Shown piece after piece: positions 16,618 to 28,823 of a stretch of 38,967 nucleotides of DNA. The notes below the pieces were generated by a model. The model was not told where the DNA came from, did no database searches, and saw nothing but the letters and a program-made list of their open reading frames with translations. The DNA lies in the NCBI GenBank assembly GCA_021372515.1, contig JAJFUG010000023.1, forward strand, positions 1 through 38,967, given 5' to 3'. The position numbers and the translations under genes are program-made. The DNA comes from a bacterium (GTDB lineage Bacteria; Gemmatimonadota; Glassbacteria; GWA2-58-10). Position 1 is the stretch's first letter; each line of letters begins with the position of its first letter.

Positions 16618-17719
16618 GTGCTGGAAAAAATTATGGAGCACGCGCAGGAACTTAGCGAGAGATTGACCAAACTGCGGAGTTTTCTTTGACTTGGACAAGA
16701 AAGCCGCCCGTCTGGCCGAGCTGGAGCTGAAAATGGCCGAGCCCTCGTTCTGGAACGACCAGGAGGGGGCGCGCAAGGTGATCGACGAGGCCAACGCGAT
16801 CAAGCGCTGGACCGAGCCGGTCAAGTCGCTGGGCAAGCGTTTGAGCGACCTGGCCGAGCTGGCCGAGCTGGCCGAGGAAGAGGACGAGCAGTCGGCGGCG
16901 GAGCTGGAGCGGGATGCCGAAGCTGCGGCCAAGGAACTGGATGACCTGGAGATGCGTCACATGCTCTCCGGCCGGGATGACCACCGCAACGCCCTTCTGA
17001 CCATCCATCCGGGCGCCGGCGGCACCGAGAGCCAGGATTGGGCCCAGATGCTGGCCCGCATGTACACCCGCTGGCTGGAGACGAAAGGCTTCCAGCAGAG
17101 CGTGCTCGACCTGTTGCCAGGCGAAGAGGCCGGGATCAAGAGCATGACCATCGAGGTGCAGGGCGAGTACGCCTACGGCTACCTCAAGGCCGAAAAGGGC
17201 ATCCACCGTCTGGTGCGTATCAGCCCGTTCGACGCCAACAGCCGCCGTCACACCTCCTTCGCCTCGGTGTTCGTCTACCCCGAGATCGAGAGCGACTTGG
17301 AGGTGCACATCGAGGAGAAAGACCTGCGGATCGACACCTACCGCTCCTCGGGCGCGGGCGGCCAGCACGTGAACAAGACCAGCTCGGCCATCCGGATCAC
17401 CCACCTTCCCACCGGGATTGTGGCCCAGTGCCAGAACGAGCGCAGCCAGCACCGCAACAAGGACAGCGCGATGAAAATCCTGCGCGCCCGCCTCTACGAG
17501 CACATGATGGCGGCCGAGCAGGTCGAGCGGGACGCCGTGGAGGCCGAGAAGACCGAGATCGCCTGGGGCAACCAGATCCGCAGCTACGTGCTGCACCCCT
17601 ACACCCTGGTCAAAGACCATCGCACCGGCTACGAGAAAGGCGATTCAGGGGCGGTGCTGGAGGGCGAGATCGACGGGTTCATCCAGGCTTATTTGCAGAA
17701 ATTCGGCGGGAAGGATTGA
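16618..17719 (+). CDS. prfB: Peptide chain release factor 2, programmed +1 frameshift
   Basis: RF2 ends translation at UGA and UAA. The gene is in two frames: GTG at 16618 opens 23 codons ending CTT TGA (16684-16689), and a +1 shift at CTT TGA C continues in the next frame to 17719, giving about 366 residues (E. coli RF2 has 365). The shift site has the classic autoregulatory form, CTT TGAC preceded by an internal Shine-Dalgarno-like GGAG at 16676-16679. RF2 marks are RISPFDANSRRHTSF with the tripeptide SPF, and SSGAGGQHVNKTSS with the GGQ loop near residue 248. GAGG precedes the GTG at good spacing. lysS follows 75 nt downstream, the same order as in E. coli. Confidence 0.96.
16676..16690 (+). 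promoter_or_regulatory. RF2 programmed frameshift signal
   Basis: GGAG (16676-16679), a 4-nt gap, the slippery CTT (16684-16686) and the poor-context stop TGAC (16687-16690) form the standard RF2 recoding site. When RF2 is scarce, the ribosome pauses at TGA and slips forward one base. Confidence 0.95.
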
Positions 17720-17794
17720 GCGCGTTTTGGCAGCGCACGCATACCGTCTGAATGGACTGAACTTCAAAATATATTAAACGAGCGGTGGACAAAA

Positions 17795-19348
17795 GTGACT
17801 GAGAACGAGACATCGAACCAGGGGGAGAGCCCCCTGGAGGACCGTCATGAGCTGGAGCGGGTGCGCATCGAGAAGCTCGACACCCTGCGCCGGATGGGAG
17901 TCAACCCCTATCCCTACGCCTGGGACGTGAGCACGCAGGCGGCAACGCTCCTGGAGAGCTTCCATGATACGGAGACGCCAGAGAGCGGCGAGCGGGTCAG
18001 CCTGGCCGGCCGGGTGATGTCGCTGCGGCCCAAGGGCAAGGTGACATTCGCGCACCTGGATGACGGGTCGGGCCGGATACAGTTCTACGCCCGGGCCGAG
18101 GAAGTGGGCGAGGCGGATTACGAAGTGGTCAAGCTGCTGGATATCGGCGACATCGTGGGCGTGCGCGGCTACCTGTTCCGCACCCGCACGGGCGAGGTGA
18201 CACTGCACGTGGAATCTATTGCCTTGTTGAGCAAGAGCATACGACCGCTGCCCGTGGTCAAGGAAAAAGTTGTTGGCGATCAGAAAATCGTGTATGATAA
18301 AGTGGAAGACAAGGAATTGCGCTACCGTCAGCGCTACGTGGACCTGGTGGTGAACCCCGAGGTGCGCGCCGTGTTCCGCACCCGGGCCGCCATCGTGGCG
18401 GCGCTCAGGCGCAGCCTGGACGGGCGCGGGTTCCTGGAGGTGGAGACCCCGGTGTTGCAGCCGATCTACGGCGGGGCCTCGGCGCGGCCGTTCATGACCC
18501 ATTACAATGCTCTGGACGCCAAGTTCTACCTGCGTATCTCCAACGAGCTGTACCTGAAACGCCTGATCGTGGGGGGCTTGAACCGGGTCTACGAGTTCTC
18601 GAAGGATTTCCGCAACGAGGGCCTGGACCGCAGCCACAACCCGGAGTTCACTCTGCTGGAGTTCTACCAGGCCTACGCCGACTATAATGTCATGCTGGAT
18701 ACGGTGGAGGCCTTGATCGGCGAGGTGGCCTGCTCCGTGCTGGGCGAGGGGACCACGAAAGTGGAGTGGTGCGGGCGGGAAATCAACCTGGCCCGCCCCT
18801 GGCGGCGCGCCCCGATGCTGGAGCTGCTGGCCGAGGCCACCGGCGAGCCGGAGGCTTTCCGGGGTGAGCTGGACCGCGAGCGCCTGGCCGCCCTGTGCCG
18901 CAAGCACGAGATCCAGGTGGAGAAGGGCATGGGGGTGGGCAAGCTCCTGGATGAGCTGTTCGGCGAGCTGGTGGAGCCGAACCTGATCGCCCCGACTTTC
19001 GTGATCGACTACCCGCTCGAAACCAGTCCCCTGGCCAAGCGTCACCGCAGCCAGCCGGACCTGACCGAGCGGTTCGAGCTGATCGTGGGCGGCATGGAGC
19101 TGGCCAACGCCTTCTCCGAGCTGAACGACCCGCTGGATCAGCGCGGGCGGTTCGAGAGCCAGATGCGCCTGCGCGACCTGGGGGATGACGAGGCCCAGGT
19201 GCTGGATGAGGACTACCTTCGGGCCATGGAATACGGCATGCCTCCCACCGGCGGGGTGGGTATCGGCGTGGACCGTCTGGTGATGCTGCTCACCGGGCAG
19301 AGCTCGATCAAGGATGTGATCCTTTTCCCGCAAATGCGACCGGAATGA
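17795..19348 (+). CDS. lysS: Lysyl-tRNA synthetase, class II
   Basis: The GTG at 17795 gives 517 residues, normal for bacterial LysS. It charges tRNA-Lys with lysine. The N-terminal OB-fold anticodon domain (residues about 65-165) contains VSLAGRVMSLR and FAHLDDGSGRIQFYAR. The catalytic core has class II motif 2 (KDFRNEGLDRSHNPEFTLLE) and motif 3 (GVGIGVDRLVMLL), with FLEVETPVLQ and ELANAFSELNDP. The N-terminal extension is charged, as is common in this family. lolC/E starts 3 nt after the stop. Confidence 0.97.
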   Translation: MTENETSNQGESPLEDRHELERVRIEKLDTLRRMGVNPYPYAWDVSTQAATLLESFHDTETPESGERVSLAGRVMSLRPKGKVTFAHLDDGSGRIQFYARAEEVGEADYEVVKLLDIGDIVGVRGYLFRTRTGEVTLHVESIALLSKSIRPLPVVKEKVVGDQKIVYDKVEDKELRYRQRYVDLVVNPEVRAVFRTRAAIVAALRRSLDGRGFLEVETPVLQPIYGGASARPFMTHYNALDAKFYLRISNELYLKRLIVGGLNRVYEFSKDFRNEGLDRSHNPEFTLLEFYQAYADYNVMLDTVEALIGEVACSVLGEGTTKVEWCGREINLARPWRRAPMLELLAEATGEPEAFRGELDRERLAALCRKHEIQVEKGMGVGKLLDELFGELVEPNLIAPTFVIDYPLETSPLAKRHRSQPDLTERFELIVGGMELANAFSELNDPLDQRGRFESQMRLRDLGDDEAQVLDEDYLRAMEYGMPPTGGVGIGVDRLVMLLTGQSSIKDVILFPQMRPE

Positions 19349-19351
19349 CAC

Positions 19352-20596
19352 ATGCGGGTCGAGCTTGAAATCGGCCTGCGCTACCTGTTTTCGCGCCGGC
19401 ACAAACGCTACCTGTCGCTGTTCACTCTGATCAGCGTAGGCGGGGTGTTCGTGGGGGTGATGGCCCTGATCGTAATCCTGGCCGTGCTGAACGGGTTCCA
19501 CGATGACCTGAAGGCCAAGATACTGGGCACCATGCCCCATGTGACCCTGATGAAGTACAACGGCGAGGGAATCACGGATTACGATTCCCTGCTGGCCGTG
19601 GTGGCGGCCGAGCCCGGGGTTAAGTACGCCGCGCCGCTGGTCTACAGCGAGGGGATGATCGTCTCCGAGCGCGGCAACACCGGGGCGATCCTGCGCGGGA
19701 TCGACCCGGCGCGCGAGGATTCGATCACCGGGATCGCGCAGCACATGGTGAACGGCGATTTCGCGTTCCAACGCAGCCAGGATGACCCGGACGGGCCGAT
19801 CTACCCGGCGGTGGTGATAGGCAGCTACATGGCGGCCGTGCTGGGCGTGGCCGAGGGCGATATCATCACGGTCTGGGCGCCGCGTGGGGTGCGGTTCTCG
19901 CCGCTGTTCGGGATGTCGGCGCTGTGGCGTAAGTACAAGGTGAGCGGCATATTCGAGACCGGGCTGTACGATGCTGACTCGAAATTCGCCTATTTCTCGC
20001 TGAGCGAGGCGCAGTCCTTTTTCGGCATGAAAAATGCCATCACCGATATCGAGGTCCGGGCGCGCGACGCGGAAGACGCGACCGCGGTGCGCGACAGCCT
20101 GACAGTCCTGCTGGGCTACCCGTTCACCGGCACGGACTGGATGAGTTTCAACAAGAACCTGTTCGAGGCGCTCAAGCTGGAAAAGACAGTGATGTTCATC
20201 ATCCTGACCCTGATCGTGCTGGTGGCCTCGTTCAACATAGTCGGCACCCTGACCATGCTGGTGGTGGAAAAGAGCCGCGAGATCGGAATCCTGCGCTCGA
20301 TGGGTTTCAGCGCCCGCTCAGTGGGGCTGGTGTTCGTGCTGGACGGGGCGGTGATCGGGGCGGTGGGCACCGCCTTGGGCCTGGGTGCGGGTTACGCGGT
20401 GGCGCGTTTTCTGTCCAGCCACCCGCTTAACGTGAGCGGCGAGGTGTATTTCATCGACCATATCCCGGTTATAATGCAGGCCGGTGATTTCCTGACCGTG
20501 GCCGGGGCCAGCCTTCTGATCTCGTTGGCCGCCACCCTGTACCCGGCTTTCCGTGCGGCCCGTCTGGCCCCGGTGGATGCTATCAGGTATGAGTGA
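19352..20596 (+). CDS. lolC: LolC/LolE-type lipoprotein-releasing permease
   Basis: This 414-residue inner-membrane protein belongs to the FtsX-like permeases that, with the LolD ATPase, release lipoproteins from the inner membrane for outer-membrane sorting. The N-terminus reads IGLRYLFSRRHKRYLS before TM1 (residues about 25-48). A large periplasmic domain follows, then three C-terminal TMs from about residue 275 (MFIILTLIVLVASFNIVGTL and later). The conserved cytoplasmic loop EKSREIGILRSMGFS is present. Only one permease is found here, so the complex may be a homodimer (LolF-like) or the partner is elsewhere. LolC and LolE cannot be told apart with confidence. The gene overlaps lolD by 8 nt. 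Confidence 0.9.
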   Translation: MRVELEIGLRYLFSRRHKRYLSLFTLISVGGVFVGVMALIVILAVLNGFHDDLKAKILGTMPHVTLMKYNGEGITDYDSLLAVVAAEPGVKYAAPLVYSEGMIVSERGNTGAILRGIDPAREDSITGIAQHMVNGDFAFQRSQDDPDGPIYPAVVIGSYMAAVLGVAEGDIITVWAPRGVRFSPLFGMSALWRKYKVSGIFETGLYDADSKFAYFSLSEAQSFFGMKNAITDIEVRARDAEDATAVRDSLTVLLGYPFTGTDWMSFNKNLFEALKLEKTVMFIILTLIVLVASFNIVGTLTMLVVEKSREIGILRSMGFSARSVGLVFVLDGAVIGAVGTALGLGAGYAVARFLSSHPLNVSGEVYFIDHIPVIMQAGDFLTVAGASLLISLAATLYPAFRAARLAPVDAIRYE

Positions 20597-21275
20597 ATCG
20601 GCCTTGACCGCAAATGCGGTGGAAAAAGACTATCCAAGCGGGGACAAGGGCCTGCTCCATGTGCTGCGCGGGGTGGACCTGCGCCTGGAGCGGGGGGACT
20701 CGGTCTCCATTGTCGGGCGAAGCGGGGCGGGCAAGAGCACGCTGCTGCATATCCTGGGCGCGCTGGAGGACCCCAGCCGGGGCGAGGTGGAGATCGACGG
20801 CAAGGTGGTGGGCCAGCTGGATGACCGCGCCCGCAGCCGTCTGCGCAGCCGCCGTCTCGGGTTCATTTTCCAGTTTCACTACCTGCTGTCCGAGTTCTCG
20901 GCCCTGGAGAACGTGATGGTGCCGCTGAGGATCGCGGGGGTGGCCGCCTCCAAGGCCCGCCGCACCGCGGCCGCGGCCCTGGAGGAGATGGGCCTGGGCG
21001 AGCGCCTGGAGCACCGTCCGGCGCAGCTCTCCGGCGGCGAGCAGCAGCGGGTGGCCGTGGCCCGGGCCCTGGTGCACGAACCGGATTTCGTGCTGGCCGA
21101 TGAGCCCACCGGCAACCTGGACCGTGAGAACGGCGCCCTGGTGAGCGAACTTCTGTTCGGACAGATTCGCAAGCGCGGCATGGGCCTGGTGCTGGTCACT
21201 CACGACCAGGGCCTGGCCGGGATGACCGGCCGCAGCCTTCTGCTCGATGAGGGCCGCCTTCTGCCGGTGGCCTGA
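20589..21275 (+). CDS. lolD: LolD-type ABC transporter ATPase
   Basis: The 228-residue ATPase has Walker A (GRSGAGKST), a Q-loop (IFQFHYLLSEFSALENV), the ABC signature (LSGGEQQRVAVARAL), Walker B (FVLADEPTG) and the H-switch (VTHDQ). FQFHxLLxEFxAxENVxxP is characteristic of the LolD/MacB family. It begins 8 nt inside the permease gene, so the two are translated together. Confidence 0.95.
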   Translation: MSESALTANAVEKDYPSGDKGLLHVLRGVDLRLERGDSVSIVGRSGAGKSTLLHILGALEDPSRGEVEIDGKVVGQLDDRARSRLRSRRLGFIFQFHYLLSEFSALENVMVPLRIAGVAASKARRTAAAALEEMGLGERLEHRPAQLSGGEQQRVAVARALVHEPDFVLADEPTGNLDRENGALVSELLFGQIRKRGMGLVLVTHDQGLAGMTGRSLLLDEGRLLPVA

Positions 21276-21327
21276 GAGTTGTCACCCCGCGGGCTGATTG
21301 ATCAGTCTTAAGTTCCTGGAGTGCGGA

Positions 21328-21849
21328 ATGAAGTGTGAGAAATGCAAGAAGAACGAGGCCGAGATCCACTTCACCCAGGTCAAGGACGGGGAGGTGGTGA
21401 GCTTGAACCTCTGCCGCGAGTGCGCCGAGCAGCACGGTCTCAAGGGGGTCAAGCTCGACAGCGATGAGCAGCCCGCGTTCGCCCCGGAGCAGAAAAGCCA
21501 GGTGCTCAAGGATCTGACCGAGCCGGGCGGCGACTCCGCGGCCGGAAGCTGTCCGTTCTGCGGCAGCACCTTAGACGATATAAAGAAAACCGGGCGCCTG
21601 GGCTGCGGACGCTGCTATTTCGTGTTCGAGAACCAGGTGGATATGCTTCTGCGGCGCATCCAGGGCAGCTCGTTCCACGTGGGCAAACGCCCGGGGCGCG
21701 CCGACAGCCAGGCGATCAACGACCAGCTCAAGGTGCGCGAGCTGAAGAAAAGGCTGTCCGATGCGGTCAAGCTCGAAAACTACGAGGAGGCCGCCCGCCT
21801 GCGGGATGAGATACTGAACCTGGAAAAAGAGAGCAAGCCCTCGAAATAG
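21328..21849 (+). CDS. mcsA: McsA, zinc-finger activator of the arginine kinase McsB
   Basis: The ATG at 21328 gives 173 residues beginning MKCEKCKKNEAEIHFTQ. There are four CxxC pairs: CEKC (residues 3-6), CREC, CPFC and CGRC, in keeping with two zinc sites. A UVR-type coiled segment at the end (KKRLSDAVKLENYEEAARLR) matches the McsA tail and the middle domain of ClpC. In Firmicutes McsA binds and activates McsB. mcsB follows 30 nt later and then clpC. Confidence 0.93.
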   Translation: MKCEKCKKNEAEIHFTQVKDGEVVSLNLCRECAEQHGLKGVKLDSDEQPAFAPEQKSQVLKDLTEPGGDSAAGSCPFCGSTLDDIKKTGRLGCGRCYFVFENQVDMLLRRIQGSSFHVGKRPGRADSQAINDQLKVRELKKRLSDAVKLENYEEAARLRDEILNLEKESKPSK

Positions 21850-21879
21850 GGCTGGAATATAAAATTTGGAAGGTGTGTC

Positions 21880-22946
21880 ATGGCGTTTCCGATGAAAGAG
21901 CGTCCCTCCGAATGGCTGGACGGCAGCGGCGAGAGCAGCGATATTGTGCTCAGCTCGCGGGTCCGTCTGGCCCGTAACCTCAAAGGCTTCCCGTACTCGA
22001 CCACCAACGCGGATGAGGACGAGAGCCAGGTGCTGGACGAGATCAACGCCGCGGTGGGGGCGGAGAAAACGATCCCGCCGCTGGTGCGGATCGATCTGAA
22101 CGAGCTGAAACCCTCCGAGTGCAGCTACCTGCTGGAGGAGCACCTGATCAGCCAGGACCTGCTCAACCGCCGTCGCTGGGCCTCGCTGCTGCTGGGACGG
22201 GGCAACCTGTTCTCGGTGATGGTCAACGAGGAGGATCACCTGCGCATCCAGGGCATCGCCTCGGGGTTCAACCTGGCCAAGTGCCTGGAGCGGGCGGACG
22301 CATTGGAAACCCGCCTGGGTCGGCGTGTCGAGTTTGATTTCCACCCCAAGTTCGGTTATCTTACCTCTTGCCCGACCAACACCGGCACAGGGCTGCGGGC
22401 CTCGGTGCTGATCCACCTGCCGGGGCTGGTCCTGACCAAGGAGATACAGAAAGTCCTGCGTGGCATCTCGCAGATCGGCCTCACTTTCCGCGGCCTGTAC
22501 GGTGAGGGCAGCGAGGTGATCGGGAACTTTTTCCAGGTCTCCAACCAGGTAACAGTGGGCAAGAGCGAATCCGAGCTGATCGAGCACCTGGGCCGGGTGA
22601 CCCGGCAGATCATCGAGCACGAGAGCAACGCCCGCGGCATCCTGTTCCGGGACGCGGGCTACTATATCCAGGACAAGGTCTGGCGGGCCTACGGCATCCT
22701 CGAACACGCCCGCACCATCAGCGTCGAGGAGGTGATGAACCTCCTGAGCGCTGTGCGCCTGGGGGTGAGCATGAAACTTATCAAAACCCTAAGTGTATCA
22801 AAGGTCAACCATATGCTGATCGGCTCCCAGGATGCCCATCTGGACATTGCGGCCGGGAGGATTCTCGACCCCGTGGAGCGCGACATATACCGTGCCAACG
22901 TGATTCGGTCATATTTCAATGACACCGAAACCGATAGAGGTCCATT

Positions 22947-22950
<4 letters not shown>
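21880..22950 (+). CDS. mcsB: McsB protein-arginine kinase
   Basis: McsB phosphorylates arginine residues, tagging proteins for ClpC. The 356-residue product has the phosphagen-kinase catalytic domain: SSRVRLARNLKGFP, EEDHLRIQGI, YLTSCPTNTGTGLRASV (the conserved cysteine region), GEGSEVIGNFFQVSNQ. The C-terminal RDIYRA matches the McsB-specific RDXXRA phosphoarginine-binding site, which separates it from creatine kinases. GGAAGG lies upstream of the ATG. Its stop overlaps the clpC start (ATGA). Confidence 0.96.
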
Positions 22951-25463
<2,513 letters not shown>

Positions 25464-25500
25464 GACCCCTGTCCCGGCGGAAACCGATCCTGAGTCTGAA

Positions 25501-25521
25501 ATCCGGGCCGGTCCCCCGGAT
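25501..25521. other. Small inverted repeat after clpC
   Basis: ATCCGGG at 25501-25507 pairs with CCCGGAT ending about 25521. It lies 37 nt after the clpC stop and just before the much larger hairpin at 25531-25585. It lacks a T run. Confidence 0.4.
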
Positions 25522-25530
25522 GCAACGGCA

Positions 25531-25585
25531 ACCCTGCGGCCCTGATGTTCCTGTCGATACGGGCGAAGCATCAGGGCCGCAGGGT
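25531..25585. other. Large perfect hairpin between clpC and bamA
   Basis: A 17-bp perfect stem (ACCCTGCGGCCCTGATG with its complement at 25569-25585) encloses about 21 nt that can form a further 5-bp stem around CGAT. No T run follows, so it is not a standard terminator. It is the main feature of the 313-bp gene-free stretch 25464-25776; it may mark an operon boundary, stabilise mRNA ends or be a repeat element. Confidence 0.75.
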
Positions 25586-25776
25586 GATATTACGTAAGGC
25601 CTTTTCACCTCAGACTGTGTCACCGTGTGCTGGAGCGGCGAGAAATTCGTAGCCGGTGAAAGCTCAATGCCTTCAATCCTCTCGCAAGAAAAGAAAAAAT
25701 GACCCTGGAAAAGCACCGGATACGACAGAGAGCCACTCATCACAGAGCCAGCCTTTTAATTCCGTATCTCAAGAAA

Positions 25777-28119
25777 ATGCCTGCGAAGCTTCTGGCCTCT
25801 AAATTCCTGGCCCTTGCGTTTTTCTTTCTCCTGGTTCCCCATACGGGACATCTGGGCGTGGGGACTGTTTTCGCCCAGCAGGAGGAACAGAAGATCGTGG
25901 ATGTGACGGTGGAGGGCAACGACCGCGTGGCCAACCGCCGCGTGCTGAGCCAGGCCCAGCTCAACGTGGGCGACACCTATTCCATCTTCAACATCCGGCG
26001 GGCGATCAAAAGCCTCTGGGAACAGGGCCTCTATTCGGACATAAAAATCCTGTCCGAACAGGCGCCCGGCGGCCTCAAGCTGACGATCAAGGTGAAAGAG
26101 AACCCGATCGTCTCGCGCCTGGAATTCAAGGGTAACAAGAAAATCAAGGAGCAGGACATCAAGGACGCCGTGCCGTTGCGCATCGGCGGCCTCTACTCGC
26201 CCTCCAAGCTCCAGGAATCCGTCAACAAGGTCATCGGTCTGTACGAGAAGAAAGGCTATTACAACACCAAGGTCGAGCCAGTGACCGATGACACCAAGTC
26301 GGCGGGACGGATCGAGCTGACGCTGAAGATCGAGGACGGCCAGAAGATTCGGATCAGGAGCATCGATTTCGAAGGCAACCATAATTTCCCCGCGGCCAAA
26401 CTCAAGGGGGCGCTGAAGACCAAGGAGAAATCCTGGCTCAAGTTCTGGCGCGGGGGCGGCTACGAGGACGAGAAGTTCCAGAAGGACATGAGCGAGAAGC
26501 TGCCCGAGTTCTACCGCAAGAACGGCTTCGTCAACGCCCAGATCATGGGCCACAAGATGGAGTTCAAGGAAGGCAGCCGCGACGTGGTCATCCGTGTCAG
26601 CGTGGATGAGGGGAACAAATTTTTCCTGGGCAAGCTGGATGTCACCGGGAACAGCCATTTCCCGGACGATGCGGTCAAGAACGCTTTCACCCTGAAAGAG
26701 GGCAGCGTTTTCAACGAGGACAAGTTCAAGGAGAGCATCCAGAAAGTCCAGGAATTGTATGGAGATGAGGGCTACATCTACCTTCAGACCCAGCCGCTGC
26801 GCGAGTACAAGGACAGCACGATCAACGTGAACCTGGTGCTGCAGGAGGGCGAGCCGGCCACGGTGCGCAAGATCATCATCCGCGGCAACGAGAGCACGTT
26901 CGAGGATGTGATCCGCCGCCGGGTGATGGTCTATCCCAGCGACCTGTTCCGCCAGCCATTGGTCAAGGCCAGCTACCAGAACCTGGTCAACAGCGGGTTC
27001 TTCGAGCAGGATATCGGCGTGGAGCCGCGCCCGGTGGCCGAGACCAACGAGGTGGACCTGGTGTTCAAGGTCAAGGAAAAGCACACCGGCAGCGCCAATT
27101 TCGGGGCCGGCTTCGGCGGCGGCTACGGCATGACCGGTTTCCTGGACCTGACCCAGAGCAACCTGTTCGGACGGGGCAAGAGCGTGCAGCTGCGTCTGGA
27201 GATCGGCAGCCGCATGAACAACGTGGACCTGAGCTACATGGACCCGTATTTCTTGAATAGTCCGGTCTCGTTCGACGTCGGAATCTTCAACATGCGGCGC
27301 CGCTACCAGAACGACCCTTACCAGGACCTGTACAAGGGATTCTACACGCGCTTCGGCTTCCCGACACCGTTCGACAACGTGCGGATCTACACGGGCTATT
27401 CGCTCCAGGCGATCGACATCCGGGGCGACAGCACCACGATCATGAACTACCTTGGGGTGAACACAGGCGATTACCCGCAGACCTCGAGCAAGGTATCCCT
27501 GACTCTGACCCGGGATACGCGCTTCAACATCCAGCACCCCAAGGACGGGACCTATCATTCGCTGGATGCCGAGTTCAGCGGCGGGCCTTTCGGCGGCAAC
27601 ATCGGCTATCAGAAATACGGGATCGACACCCGCTGGTATATCCCCACCGTAGCCGAGAAAGCCACCCTGGGGTTGAAAGCCAACTGTGGGGTGGTCAACC
27701 CGTTCGGCGGGTCGAAAAGCCCGCTGCTCGATTTCCGCGAGATGTACGTGCTGGGCGGCACGGGCTACGGCCGCGACACGGATATCCACCTGCGAGGCTA
27801 CGATGACCGCAGCGTGGGCGTGGGAGGCGTGCAGTACAAGCGCGGACGGGCGTTCCTGGTGGTGACGGCTGAGGAGGAGATCGAGATCACCAAGATGGTC
27901 TACGGTGTGATCTTCGCGGAAGCGGGCAATGTATGGAGCGAGCTTTCGGACATGGACCTGTCCAAGCTGAGGCGCAGCGCGGGTTTCGGTGTGCGGCTCG
28001 AGACCCCGATGGGGCCGCTGGGCCTGGAGCTGGGCTACGGCTTCGACCGGACCGATGCCTACGGGATTCCCGTTAAAGGTGGCTGGCAGCCGCATTTCCG
28101 CTTCGGACGGTTCTACTGA
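25777..28119 (+). CDS. bamA: BamA outer-membrane protein assembly factor
   Basis: The ATG at 25777 gives 780 residues and places a signal peptide (MPAKLLASKF, hydrophobic core, cut after VFA) at the start; the frame is open back to an ATG at 25699. Five POTRA repeats begin near residues 38, 108, 188, 280 and 357 (VDVTVEGNDRV, SRLEFKGNKKI, RSIDFEGNHNF, GKLDVTGNSHF, RKIIIRGNEST). The Omp85 barrel begins near residue 434. The lid-loop motif RGF reads RGY here (LRGYDDRS). The chain ends in an aromatic residue (FGRFY), as outer-membrane barrels do. BamA folds barrel proteins into the outer membrane. It leads a group with skp and lpx genes. Confidence 0.95.
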   Translation: MPAKLLASKFLALAFFFLLVPHTGHLGVGTVFAQQEEQKIVDVTVEGNDRVANRRVLSQAQLNVGDTYSIFNIRRAIKSLWEQGLYSDIKILSEQAPGGLKLTIKVKENPIVSRLEFKGNKKIKEQDIKDAVPLRIGGLYSPSKLQESVNKVIGLYEKKGYYNTKVEPVTDDTKSAGRIELTLKIEDGQKIRIRSIDFEGNHNFPAAKLKGALKTKEKSWLKFWRGGGYEDEKFQKDMSEKLPEFYRKNGFVNAQIMGHKMEFKEGSRDVVIRVSVDEGNKFFLGKLDVTGNSHFPDDAVKNAFTLKEGSVFNEDKFKESIQKVQELYGDEGYIYLQTQPLREYKDSTINVNLVLQEGEPATVRKIIIRGNESTFEDVIRRRVMVYPSDLFRQPLVKASYQNLVNSGFFEQDIGVEPRPVAETNEVDLVFKVKEKHTGSANFGAGFGGGYGMTGFLDLTQSNLFGRGKSVQLRLEIGSRMNNVDLSYMDPYFLNSPVSFDVGIFNMRRRYQNDPYQDLYKGFYTRFGFPTPFDNVRIYTGYSLQAIDIRGDSTTIMNYLGVNTGDYPQTSSKVSLTLTRDTRFNIQHPKDGTYHSLDAEFSGGPFGGNIGYQKYGIDTRWYIPTVAEKATLGLKANCGVVNPFGGSKSPLLDFREMYVLGGTGYGRDTDIHLRGYDDRSVGVGGVQYKRGRAFLVVTAEEEIEITKMVYGVIFAEAGNVWSELSDMDLSKLRRSAGFGVRLETPMGPLGLELGYGFDRTDAYGIPVKGGWQPHFRFGRFY

Positions 28120-28223
28120 TTCGACAATAATATTGTAATTGCAGGGTAAATATGACAGATTGTTCGTCTGGAAAAACAACACAGATTCTGTTGGAACGAT
28201 AAACCCAATTCGGAGGTAGGCTT

Positions 28224-28805
28224 TTGCGTACGATTATTCTCTCCATTGCCGCCGTGCTCTGTCTTTCGGCCGCTGCGTTCGCGCAGGATGCCAAGTTCGG
28301 TTTCGTGCAGGTCGAGGCTCTGATCCAGAATTTCCCGGAGGCGGATGACGCGGCCAAGACCTACGAGAAAGAAGTCGAAAGCTGGCAGGCGCAGCTCAAC
28401 GAGTACCAGAAGGCACTGGATGACATGCGCGAGGATTTCAAGCAGAAATCGATGCTCTACAGCCCGGAAAAGCAGCGCGAGAAGCAGGATGAGATACTGA
28501 AGAAGAACCAGGAAGCGGTCAAGTTCTACCAGGATGTGTTCGGACCCGAGGGCAAGGCCGAGAAGCGCAAGATGGAGCTGCTGTCCCCGATCTACGACAA
28601 GGTGAACCGGGCCATCGAGATACTGGGCCAGCGTGACAATTATACCATGATCTTCAACGCCCAGGGTCTGCTCTACGCCAAGGAAGGGCTGGACCTGACC
28701 GAGGAAGTGCTCAAGGTTCTGAAGACGGGTGTGGATGTTTCTCCTTCCGGTGCAAAGTCCGGAGCAGGCAGGAGCACAACGACAGGTTCGGCACCTCGTC
28801 GTTAA
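28224..28805 (+). CDS. skp: Skp/OmpH-type periplasmic chaperone, copy 1
   Basis: The TTG at 28224 is supported by GGAGG at 28212-28216. The 193-residue product has a signal peptide cut after AAAFA, then AKFGFVQVEALIQNFPEA, a long charged coiled-coil region (residues about 35-115) and the beta-strand return ILGQRDNYTMIFNAQGLLYA. Skp trimers hold unfolded outer-membrane proteins in the periplasm for BamA. A second copy follows 18 nt after the stop. Confidence 0.9.
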   Translation: MRTIILSIAAVLCLSAAAFAQDAKFGFVQVEALIQNFPEADDAAKTYEKEVESWQAQLNEYQKALDDMREDFKQKSMLYSPEKQREKQDEILKKNQEAVKFYQDVFGPEGKAEKRKMELLSPIYDKVNRAIEILGQRDNYTMIFNAQGLLYAKEGLDLTEEVLKVLKTGVDVSPSGAKSGAGRSTTTGSAPRR

Positions 28806-28823
28806 ACAGAAAAAACTTTCCAT

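Noticed and set aside
16618-16691. A broken prfB or sequencing error
   Set aside because: The frame change lies exactly at the canonical CTT TGAC site with an upstream GGAG, so it is programmed.
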